DNA of 18,650 bases from Chitinophagaceae bacterium (GTDB lineage Bacteria; Bacteroidota; Bacteroidia; Chitinophagales; Chitinophagaceae). The notes beneath the pieces were generated by a model that ran no database searches, was not told the origin of the DNA, and saw only the letters and a list, made by a program, of their open reading frames with translations. The DNA lies in contig JAIPBY010000017.1 of assembly GCA_021738605.1 (NCBI GenBank), positions 1-18,650 of the forward strand, written 5' to 3'. Below, piece by piece: positions 7,585 through 15,052 of the stretch. The position numbers and the translations under genes are program-made. Position 1 is the stretch's first letter. Each line of letters begins with the position of its first letter.

Positions 7585-7826
7585 CCTATACTATTGCGAT
7601 CAATGTAATGCCCCTGAAAGACCTGCTGGATCCCCAAGGAAAAGCTGTTTTGGGTGGCTTGCACAATCTCGGATTGAATAATGTACAAGATGTGAGAATT
7701 GGAAAAAGGATCACATTGCAAGTAGAGGCAGCAGACGAAGCTTCTGCGATACAACTTGCTGAGGAAGCAGCTACTAAACTGCTGGCCAACCAGGTGATGG
7801 AGCATTTTGAGATCAGCATTCTATAG
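7581..7826 (+). CDS. purS: Phosphoribosylformylglycinamidine synthase subunit PurS
   Basis: The 81-residue product is the small subunit of the PurL-PurQ-PurS complex, which converts FGAR to FGAM in purine synthesis. PurS bridges the glutaminase and synthetase subunits. The sequence shows the family beta-alpha-beta pattern: an N-terminal strand (TYTIAINVMPLKDLLDPQGKA), helix AVLGGLHNLG, conserved VQDVRIGKRITL, helix, and final strand MEHFEISIL. The start is the ATG at 7581, overlapping the pssA stop by 4 nt. The frame is open further upstream, to 7494, but that stretch lies out of frame inside pssA and is not family-like. PurL and PurQ are not nearby. Confidence 0.93.
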   Translation: MTYTIAINVMPLKDLLDPQGKAVLGGLHNLGLNNVQDVRIGKRITLQVEAADEASAIQLAEEAATKLLANQVMEHFEISIL

Positions 7827-7862
7827 GAGACCGGTTACACCGCACCACAATAAAAGACCCTT

Positions 7863-8534
7863 ATGCTGTATATCGTTCCCACTCCGATAGGCAATCTTGC
7901 AGACATGACCTATCGGGCAGTCACTGTGCTGAATGAGGTGGACACGATTCTTGCAGAAGATACCCGTACTTCAGGTGTGTTGCTCAAACATTATGGCATC
8001 AGCAAAGGGATGCTCCCCTATCACCAACACAACGAACACAAAATTACGCAAAGGCTTGTAGAAGAGATGCTGGCAGGCAAAACCATGGCCCTCATCACAG
8101 ATTCAGGCACACCAGGCATTTCTGATCCAGCATTTTTTTTGGTCAGGGATTGCATTAAAAATGGCATCAAAGTTGAATGCCTGCCTGGTGCAACAGCTTT
8201 TGTACCGGCATTGGTGAACAGCGGATTGCCCACAGACAGTTTTTGTTTTGAAGGATTTCTACCACTGAAAAAAGGACGGCACACTTTACTGACTGCTCTT
8301 TCTGCAGAAAAAAGAACAATCATCCTCTACGAGTCGCCCGTCCGCCTGGTTAAAACACTGTTGCAACTGATCACCTATTTTGGACCGACAAGACCCTGCT
8401 CCGTTTCGAGGGAGCTGTCCAAAAAATTTGAAGAAACCATTCGGGGTAGCCTGCAGGAAGTGCATGACCATTTTGCCAATAAGGGGGTTAAAGGGGAGAT
8501 TGTCCTGATCATAGGCGGGACATCTGAAAAATAG
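7863..8534 (+). CDS. rsmI: 16S rRNA (cytidine(1402)-2'-O)-methyltransferase
   Basis: The 223-residue tetrapyrrole-methylase-fold enzyme transfers methyl from S-adenosylmethionine to the ribose of C1402 in the 16S rRNA decoding centre. Diagnostic segments are YIVPTPIGNLADMTYRA near the N-terminus, AEDTRTSGVLLKHYGI, the glycine-rich ALITDSGTPGISDP, CLPGATAFVPALVNSGLP, and YESPVRLVKTL. Compared with E. coli RsmI (about 286 residues) it lacks the C-terminal extension, as do many Bacteroidota versions. It lies 36 bp after purS. Its TAG stop (8532-8534) is one base before the GTG start of the helicase, so translation is probably coupled. Confidence 0.95.
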   Translation: MLYIVPTPIGNLADMTYRAVTVLNEVDTILAEDTRTSGVLLKHYGISKGMLPYHQHNEHKITQRLVEEMLAGKTMALITDSGTPGISDPAFFLVRDCIKNGIKVECLPGATAFVPALVNSGLPTDSFCFEGFLPLKKGRHTLLTALSAEKRTIILYESPVRLVKTLLQLITYFGPTRPCSVSRELSKKFEETIRGSLQEVHDHFANKGVKGEIVLIIGGTSEK

Positions 8535-8535
8535 G

Positions 8536-11010
8536 GTGCCAGGTCTGCACATCATATCATCATGGATGGAAGGGCGTGGGCGGAAGCCGTTCGCTTTTCA
8601 ACTTGAAACCTGGGAGCATATTGCAAAGGGCAAGAGCGGACTCGTCAATGCCCCTACCGGTTGTGGTAAAACCTATTCCGTTTTCCTGGGAGCCCTCATT
8701 AGTTTCATCAACGCACATCCAGACAGCTGGCAGACCCGAAAAAAAAACAAGCTCCGGCTTTTGTGGGTATCCCCACTCAAGGCATTGGCCAAAGACATAG
8801 GCAGGGCCATGGAAGAAGTGCTGAAAGAACTGCAAATGCCCTGGCAGGTGGGCATCCGAAATGGTGATACCCCCATGGCGGAACGTCAAAAGCAAAAGGC
8901 ATCGCTGCCTGAAATCCTGATCATCACACCCGAAAGCCTCCACCTTCTGCTTTCTACAAAAGACCATGTTGCCCTTTTTGAAAATCTTGAAGTCATTGCC
9001 GTTGACGAATGGCATGAGCTGATGGGTTCCAAAAGAGGGGTGCAAACTGAACTGGCCATTAGCAGGATCATCCATTGCAATCCACGCAAGCTGCCCTCGG
9101 TGTGGGGCATATCGGCAACTATCGGCAACCTGGAGGAAGCGAGGGATGTTTTGCTTCATCCTGTGTTGATCCAAAATAGCCATTCATCCAACGGCATGAT
9201 TGTGAAAGCCACACTGGAAAAGGACATTGAAATCATTCCGGTATTTCCCGATGAAGTGGAAACCTATCCCTGGGCAGGCCACCTGGGCATCAAGCTGGCA
9301 CACCATGTACTGCCCATCCTGGAAAAAAGCCGTTCTACACTGATCTTCATCAACACCCGGGGCATGAGTGAGATCTGGTACCAGACATTGCTTCAAATAG
9401 CTCCTGACTTGGCTGGCACCATTGCCTTGCACCATGGCAGCATCGATCGTGAGTTGCGTCTCTGGGTAGAAGAAGCCTTGCATGCGGGTAAACTCAAAGC
9501 GGTGGTTTGCACCGCCAGCCTGGATCTAGGCGTAGACTTCAGACCGGTAGAAACAGTCATACAGGTTGGATCATCAAAAGGGGTGGCCAGGTTTCTGCAA
9601 AGGGCAGGAAGAAGCGGACATGCCCCTGGAGAAAAAAGCCGCATCTATTTCCTGCCTACCCATTCACTGGAACTACTGGAAGCAGCTGCCTTGAAAGATG
9701 CCCTGCAAGAAAAAAAAGTGGAATCCAAAATACCACCGTCACTCTGCTTTGATGTGCTTACCCAATACCTGTGCACATTGGCTGCTGGGTCAGGATTCAG
9801 CCAAGCTGAAATTTACAGCCAGGTTACCCAAACCCATTGCTTCAGGGAAATGTCGGCTGATGAATGGCAAAAAGTGCTGCTGTACATCACCACGGGTGGG
9901 AATGCCCTCATGCAGTACGACGAATACCGCAAAGTGATCCATGAAAATGGCCTTTACAGGATGGAAGGCAGGCGCAATGCCATGCGGCACCGCATGCACA
10001 TTGGCACCATTGTGAGTGATGCCATGATGAAAGTGAAATGGGTTGGCGGCGGGTATGTTGGCGTCATCGAGGAATGGTTCATCTCCAAACTCCATCCGGG
10101 GGATGTGTTTTCCCTTGCTGGCAAGAAACTAGAACTGGTCTCTATTAAAGACATGACGGTATTGGTGCGCAAGAGCAATGCCAAAAAATCAATCGTTCCT
10201 TCCTGGATGGGCGGACGCATGCCCCTCACAGCCAACATGGGCGTGCTTTTGAGGAATAAACTTTCTGAAGCAGCATCATCCGACCCAGATGATCCTACCC
10301 TGCGCAAACTTCAACCCATTTTTAACCTGCAACGCTCGCTGTCTGCCATTCCCTCAGCAGATGAATTGCTGATTGAACTGATTCAAACCAAAGACGGATA
10401 CCATCTCTTTGCCCATACATTTGAAGGCCGGCTTGTGAATGAGGCCATGGCGGCCATACTCGCCTGGAGAATATCCCGCCATCACCCAATCACCTTTTCC
10501 TTTGCGATGAACGATTACAGCTTTGAGCTGCTCAGCGACCAGCCCATCCCTGTGGATGAAAGCAATGTGCATGTACTATTCTCGTCTGATGATCTTACAG
10601 CAGCAATTCAACAAAGTGTAAATGCCACTGAAATGGCCAAAAGAAAATTTCGGGATGTTGCTGTGATAGGGGGGCTCGTATTTCAAGGGATGCCAGGCGA
10701 GCAAAAGAAGGCCAGGCACCTGCAATCGTCTACTGCCCTTCTTTTCAACGTGTTCATGGAGTATGATCCTGACAACATTCTACTACGGCAAGCCTTTCAG
10801 GAGGTTATGGATGACCAAATGGAAGAAAGCCGGTTGCGAGAAATGCTGAAGCGGATTGAGCGGTCGAAAATAACCATCACCAGACCGGACAGGCTGACTC
10901 CTTTTTCGTTCCCTGTAAAAGTTGACTCCATGCGAGAAAGCATGTCTTCTGAAAAACTGGAAGACAGGGTTAGGAAGATGATTGCAGCGTCATTGCAGAT
11001 GAAAAAATAA
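8536..11010 (+). CDS. Lhr-family DEXH helicase (ligase-associated DNA damage response type)
   Basis: The 824-residue superfamily 2 helicase carries all main motifs: a Q-like FQLETWE (21-27), Walker A APTGCGKT (39-46), TPESLHLLLS (131-140), DEWH in motif II (157-160), SAT (193-195), FINTRGMSE (271-279), ASLDLGVDF (327-335) and motif VI QRAGRSGHAP (355-364). The remaining 450 residues fit the Lhr winged-helix and C-terminal domains. Length and the pdeM neighbour fit the ligase-associated DEXH helicase family, a likely 3'-5' DNA translocase in repair. The start is GTG 8536, one base after the rsmI stop; homologues have about ten residues before the W-x5-KPF motif, which favours it over the ATG at 8566. 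The ends of helicase and pdeM are 23 bp apart. Confidence 0.9.
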   Translation: MPGLHIISSWMEGRGRKPFAFQLETWEHIAKGKSGLVNAPTGCGKTYSVFLGALISFINAHPDSWQTRKKNKLRLLWVSPLKALAKDIGRAMEEVLKELQMPWQVGIRNGDTPMAERQKQKASLPEILIITPESLHLLLSTKDHVALFENLEVIAVDEWHELMGSKRGVQTELAISRIIHCNPRKLPSVWGISATIGNLEEARDVLLHPVLIQNSHSSNGMIVKATLEKDIEIIPVFPDEVETYPWAGHLGIKLAHHVLPILEKSRSTLIFINTRGMSEIWYQTLLQIAPDLAGTIALHHGSIDRELRLWVEEALHAGKLKAVVCTASLDLGVDFRPVETVIQVGSSKGVARFLQRAGRSGHAPGEKSRIYFLPTHSLELLEAAALKDALQEKKVESKIPPSLCFDVLTQYLCTLAAGSGFSQAEIYSQVTQTHCFREMSADEWQKVLLYITTGGNALMQYDEYRKVIHENGLYRMEGRRNAMRHRMHIGTIVSDAMMKVKWVGGGYVGVIEEWFISKLHPGDVFSLAGKKLELVSIKDMTVLVRKSNAKKSIVPSWMGGRMPLTANMGVLLRNKLSEAASSDPDDPTLRKLQPIFNLQRSLSAIPSADELLIELIQTKDGYHLFAHTFEGRLVNEAMAAILAWRISRHHPITFSFAMNDYSFELLSDQPIPVDESNVHVLFSSDDLTAAIQQSVNATEMAKRKFRDVAVIGGLVFQGMPGEQKKARHLQSSTALLFNVFMEYDPDNILLRQAFQEVMDDQMEESRLREMLKRIERSKITITRPDRLTPFSFPVKVDSMRESMSSEKLEDRVRKMIAASLQMKK

Positions 11011-11033
11011 ATTGTTTTGTCAACCGCCCCATA

Positions 11034-11705
11034 TCAGGTTTTGACTGGTATAATCATGTTGCCTACTCCCCCATCGGCGATGGCATATACATGATCGCCC
11101 TCACCTGGCTCAATCAAATGCTTTCCGGTAAACCTGCTGAATGCTGGTAAAACGCAGTGATTGGCGGCAAAATGAAAACAAGGCAATACAAGCGACTGCC
11201 TACCTTTCCCTTCGAACCTGATACCAGGATGAATGTGCCCAGTAAACCAAAACACATCATCGTTTGAAAGCTGTGGTTTTTCGTGGATGAATGAAAACGG
11301 TGGAATATGGTATTCTTTTCCAACCACCTCTATTCCCAATTCTTCATAGGCAGCATCAGGAAGCACTTCGTGGTTACCGCGAACCAGCAAAATTTTTGTG
11401 GCATTTAAGGATGCTCTCCATTCGCCAAACAACTGATGCTCGCCGTTTGCAAGGCTGTGAAAAAAATCGCCTGTAACAAGAATGGTGCGGGGCTTGAACG
11501 CATCCACCAAACAACTCAGCCGATTGATATCCTCCTGAAAAAGCTGATTGGGAATGGCTATGCCAGACTTCCTGAAATGTGCCACTTTCCCGATGTGCAA
11601 ATCACTGAGCAACAACAACTGCTCCTCCTCCCAAAAAATACACCGTTCTGGGCTTAGCCGAAGTGTCTGACCAAGCTTTTGAATGGCAACAGTTTTTCCC
11701 ATCAT
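11034..11705 (-). CDS. pdeM: Ligase-associated DNA damage response phosphoesterase (metallophosphatase fold)
   Basis: The 223-residue calcineurin-like phosphoesterase has all five metal-binding blocks: DLHIG (35-39), TGDFFHS (78-84), RGNHE (109-113), and GHIHPGIRFEGKGRQ (156-170) with its two histidines, plus CFHFAANH. The N-terminal LSDLHIGK-AHFRKSGI pattern is typical of the PdeM family, which co-occurs with an ATP-dependent DNA ligase, an MBL exonuclease and the Lhr-like helicase. Here it faces that helicase tail to tail, but no ligase or exonuclease is present in the window. The start is one of two consecutive ATGs at 11700-11705. It lies only 12 bp after the GH31 stop on the same strand with no terminator seen between, so readthrough from the sugar-use unit is possible. 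Confidence 0.9.
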   Translation of the reverse strand: MMGKTVAIQKLGQTLRLSPERCIFWEEEQLLLLSDLHIGKVAHFRKSGIAIPNQLFQEDINRLSCLVDAFKPRTILVTGDFFHSLANGEHQLFGEWRASLNATKILLVRGNHEVLPDAAYEELGIEVVGKEYHIPPFSFIHEKPQLSNDDVFWFTGHIHPGIRFEGKGRQSLVLPCFHFAANHCVLPAFSRFTGKHLIEPGEGDHVYAIADGGVGNMIIPVKT

Positions 11706-11717
11706 GCTAAAAAACCT

Positions 11718-13871
11718 TTAGTTTGCTGTCATGAATTTCCATGACACTTCTTCCTTGTAGGAAAAAACCTTGTCAGCAGATCTCCTTACCATTTTCCCTT
11801 TTAGCTCCCCTTTTTCATTCTTGTCAACAACCAATTGCGTTTTGGAATGCATCCCTTTCTCATAGTCAAAAGAAATCCCATCATCATCATAGAGTTCAGC
11901 AGTGGCAGGCATCTTGCCATAGTGCCTGATTTCCAAGGCCAACTTTTCACCGGGAGTAGGGGCATGAAAATGGGGCGGTACCATGGGTATGATTCCACCA
12001 TCACGCACAAACAAAGGAATTTTTTCCAATGATGCAGTGATCACCAATGGCTGGTTTTCTCCTACAAAATCTCCGGTATAGAAATCATACCATTTCCCTT
12101 CAGGAAAATAAACCGTTCTGGTCTTTTCGCCTGCAAACATGGGGGCCACAATGATGTGGTCACCCATCATATACTGATCTTTGATATCGACTCTTTTTTT
12201 GACAGCATAAGGGTTTGCAGTTGCATCCAATTTTCCGCCGGATACCTTGGAAGAAAACCCAAATCCTTCAACCAATTGCATGGAACGAAACGGTGGTTTG
12301 CCTTCAAAATGATACTGTGCAAAACAATTATAGATATAAGGCAACAGCTGCATTCTCAATTGTGCAACGTCTTGTACTGCTTTCTCAACTTCAGGGAAAG
12401 ACCAGGGCTTGGTGCCATCGGCCCATGCATTCAACATGGCCATCGGAGAAAAACATACAGACTGAATCCTTCTGATCCACTCCTCCGCAGTCTTTGATGC
12501 TCTAACCTCAGGCGTCCACAATACCCCAATAAAACTGCTGTTGACCAGGGCGGTAATGAAATCCTTGTGGTCGTAATAATCATTGTATATGACATAGGGC
12601 AATCCGCTGCTACCGGCATTGGAAGCCCTTGTCAACCCGAAGGTTCGTTTGTTCATTTCCTTGAACCAACCTGCCGTCATCCGTTGCATTTTCAAACCAT
12701 AAATTTGACGCATCTGTTCTGCAGAATATCCCGACGGAAAAGTTGTAACATCCGGCCATAACCAACTGTCATAGCCATCTGTTTCATCCATCTTGTACCC
12801 ACTTACACCGAGCGAAAGATGCTGTTTGATGAAATGATCCTTGAGGATTTCCTGGGTTTTTGGGATGGTTATGTCGGGTATAATTCCATTCCACACAGTA
12901 TGTGATGCAGATAAAGGTTTAAGTTTGGGATAGAGGGATCCAACGGGAGATACATAAGGATTCATCCAAAGATTGGAACGAATACCCTGTGCCGAAAGTG
13001 AATCAATGAATGACTTGGGATTGGGAAAACGGGTTTTGTCCCACTCAAAAGTACAAGGATAGGCCATGCTCTGCCATCCGGGTTCAACGCCAATAAAATC
13101 AAGCGGAAAGGCATGTTCTTTGAATTGTTGCACCTCCCTTAAAATATCTGTTTGCGAATACAAAGTAGGAACACGTTGCGTGAAACCAAGCCCCCATTTG
13201 GGAGGCAGGTATCCACCACCATTCATCAGGTTATACCGTTGTACCACCTGCATGGGCGTAGGACCTTCAAATACATATACGGCAACACCATCTGCAGGAA
13301 CAAGTATTTCTACTGCGTCTGAATAGGGATGTGCACTCCAGTTCCTGCTGGTATTGCGGTCCAGCAATTCAGGAGGATTCTTGGTATCTGTTCTCACCCC
13401 AGTGCCCGCATAAACGGTGATGTAACGGGCTGCATCTATCAACACACCATATCCGTTGGAAGAAACATAGAAGGGCACTGGCGCATGTGTGCGGCCATTG
13501 TCTTCCCCATTGTAATGATCAACATGAAGATTGAAAATTTTTCCCCGCTGGTTGACATTTTTGAAATTGAGCCCAAAGCCATAAAGCTGCTCGCCTTTTT
13601 CTAAAGGAAAACGCAGATAGGTCTTGTGGTCAACAACCTTCATGCTGATCTCCCTTTTTGCCAACGGAAAATTACTCCTGGGCAATTTTGCCATTGCCTC
13701 CAGATTGGGACGGGCATCGGCAATGGAAAGCAAGGTCATGTTATCAGGTTTACCGATGACTGCTTTCCAGATTCCTGGATGAATCATTTTCCATTCAGGG
13801 ATGGATTGGGCACTGGAATTCATCATGGCAAACAAGAGCATTACCAGAAAAGAAATTTTCCTACTGTTCAT
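11718..13871 (-). CDS. Secreted glycoside hydrolase family 31 protein
   Basis: The 717-residue product (from the ATG at 13871) starts with a signal peptide: RK, then hydrophobic ISFLVMLLFAMM, then NSSA/Q. A GH31 N-terminal beta-sandwich follows (EQLYGFGLNFKNVNQRG), then a (beta/alpha)8 barrel. The catalytic nucleophile is likely D362 in GYKMDETDGYD. The usual acid/base block (W-x-GD) is replaced by IYNDYYDHKDF, where D431 is the best candidate. The C-terminal beta domains include ELYDDDGISFDYEKG. GH31 enzymes are retaining exo-acting alpha-glycosidases or transglycosylases; specificity here is unknown. In-frame ATGs at 13883 and 13895 are alternative starts. The gene follows a strong terminator after GH16, so it probably has its own promoter, though no clear -7 box is seen. 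Confidence 0.9.
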   Translation of the reverse strand: MNSRKISFLVMLLFAMMNSSAQSIPEWKMIHPGIWKAVIGKPDNMTLLSIADARPNLEAMAKLPRSNFPLAKREISMKVVDHKTYLRFPLEKGEQLYGFGLNFKNVNQRGKIFNLHVDHYNGEDNGRTHAPVPFYVSSNGYGVLIDAARYITVYAGTGVRTDTKNPPELLDRNTSRNWSAHPYSDAVEILVPADGVAVYVFEGPTPMQVVQRYNLMNGGGYLPPKWGLGFTQRVPTLYSQTDILREVQQFKEHAFPLDFIGVEPGWQSMAYPCTFEWDKTRFPNPKSFIDSLSAQGIRSNLWMNPYVSPVGSLYPKLKPLSASHTVWNGIIPDITIPKTQEILKDHFIKQHLSLGVSGYKMDETDGYDSWLWPDVTTFPSGYSAEQMRQIYGLKMQRMTAGWFKEMNKRTFGLTRASNAGSSGLPYVIYNDYYDHKDFITALVNSSFIGVLWTPEVRASKTAEEWIRRIQSVCFSPMAMLNAWADGTKPWSFPEVEKAVQDVAQLRMQLLPYIYNCFAQYHFEGKPPFRSMQLVEGFGFSSKVSGGKLDATANPYAVKKRVDIKDQYMMGDHIIVAPMFAGEKTRTVYFPEGKWYDFYTGDFVGENQPLVITASLEKIPLFVRDGGIIPMVPPHFHAPTPGEKLALEIRHYGKMPATAELYDDDGISFDYEKGMHSKTQLVVDKNEKGELKGKMVRRSADKVFSYKEEVSWKFMTAN

Positions 13872-13930
13872 TGAGGATATCATTTTAGTGTACATGGAGT
13901 TGGTAAACAATAAATTAAGGTAACGATTTT

Positions 13931-13971
13931 AAAAACAAAAACACCCTTGGAAATTGGTTATCCAAGGGTGT
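13931..13971 (-). terminator. Intrinsic terminator after the GH16 gene
   Basis: An 11-bp perfect stem pairs 13941-13951 with 13961-13971 (ACACCCTTGGA/TCCAAGGGTGT, 9-nt loop). On the minus strand it is followed by TTTTTGTTTTT. It lies 34 bp after the GH16 stop codon and about 60 bp before the GH31 start. It probably ends the susD-to-GH16 operon. The plus-strand side has no T-run, so it is directional. Confidence 0.9.
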
Positions 13972-14005
13972 GATATCACTACTGGGTATGGTAGAATAAA
14001 AAATG

Positions 14006-15052
14006 CTATTTGTACACGCGGATGTAATCTACTTCAAAGGTCGCATTGGAGAATGCTGGATCAACAGGCCCACCAAATCCACCGCCCATGGCCAAATTCA
14101 CCAAGAAGAAGAAATTCTTGTTATAGGGAATGGAGGCATTGTTGGCAACGGTATGGAACAATTTACCGTCCACAAAAAATTGCATGGAAGTACTTGTCCA
14201 GTCAAACTTGTACAGATGAAATTCAGTAGCCGCATTTTGGATAACGGTTTGCCCTTTGACAGGATTGCCGCCAGACCTGCCAGGATAATGCAGGGCTGCA
14301 ACAATTGTATTGAGCTCAGACCCCCGGTGTTCAAGGATATCGGTTTCGCCACAGGCAGGCCAACCTACTGTCGGGAAATCAAAACCCAGCATCCACACTG
14401 CAGGCCATGTGCCAACAGCAGCAGGAACCTTGGCCCTGATTTCAACGGTACCATACTTGAATTCATACTTGCCGCGGGTCAACAGCCGTGCAGAAGTATA
14501 TGCGCTTCCGCTGAAGTTCTCTTTGATGGCCTTGATCTTCAAAACTCCGTTTTCTACCACTGCATTTTCCAACCGATTGGTATAATACTGCAGTTCATTG
14601 TTCCCCCATCCGCCTGAGCCTGTTCCGATATCATAAATCCACTTTGTAGGATCTGGTGCACCATTTTTATCAAACTCATCAGACCATACAAGGCTTGGAA
14701 TCGATGGCTTTACTGTAACGGATATATTTTTCTTTGCTGAAGCGGAAAGCCCTGCACTGTTTTTTGCAGTAACGGTAACGGTATAATCAATAGTGCCCAC
14801 CGTAGCATATTTGTAAGTCACTGCACCAGTTGGCACATCCTGTATTTCACCATTTCCGAACTCAAATGAATAAGTAACCGCATTGGTAGCGGTAACGGTG
14901 AAATCAACATTTCCAGAGCCATCTGAACTGACTGTTGCATTGATCACAATATTGGATGGCGCAGGATTCTTTGGAGCATCTGCCTTCTTGCAGGAGGCAA
15001 AAACATTCAAAGAAATAATGGCTGCAAAATTCACCAATAAATACTTCATCAT
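14006..15052 (-). CDS. GH16 endo-beta-1,3-glucanase-like lipoprotein with PKD domain
   Basis: The 348-residue product has a lipoprotein signal (VFASC, Cys21), a PKD-like domain (about 34-115, YSFEFGNGE and VTYKYATVGTIDYTVTVTA) and a GH16 catalytic domain (about 120-348). The catalytic stretch is GETDILEH, giving nucleophile E236, D238 and acid/base E241. The E-x-D-x-x-E spacing is that of laminarinases (beta-1,3-glucanases) rather than lichenases. WSDEFDKNGAPDPTKW, GWGNNELQYYT and GTWPAVWML are further GH16 landmarks. It is probably surface-anchored and makes the initial endo-cut in the glucan; beta-1,3-glucan as substrate is inferred from the active-site type. The ATG directly abuts the TAG stop of the upstream gene (no spacer), suggesting coupled translation. 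A strong terminator follows. Confidence 0.93.
   Translation of the reverse strand: MMKYLLVNFAAIISLNVFASCKKADAPKNPAPSNIVINATVSSDGSGNVDFTVTATNAVTYSFEFGNGEIQDVPTGAVTYKYATVGTIDYTVTVTAKNSAGLSASAKKNISVTVKPSIPSLVWSDEFDKNGAPDPTKWIYDIGTGSGGWGNNELQYYTNRLENAVVENGVLKIKAIKENFSGSAYTSARLLTRGKYEFKYGTVEIRAKVPAAVGTWPAVWMLGFDFPTVGWPACGETDILEHRGSELNTIVAALHYPGRSGGNPVKGQTVIQNAATEFHLYKFDWTSTSMQFFVDGKLFHTVANNASIPYNKNFFFLVNLAMGGGFGGPVDPAFSNATFEVDYIRVYK

Noticed and set aside
8560..9183. 207-codon minus-strand frame opposite the helicase start
   Set aside because: It lies opposite the conserved helicase motifs I and II and shows no domain, start signal or codon pattern of its own.
11011..11033. Shared terminator between the convergent helicase and pdeM genes
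   Set aside because: The 23-bp gap contains no inverted repeat with a T-run.
14003..14617. 204-codon plus-strand frame opposite GH16
   Set aside because: It is antisense to the GH16 catalytic domain with intact ETDILE motif; the translated product has no recognisable features.
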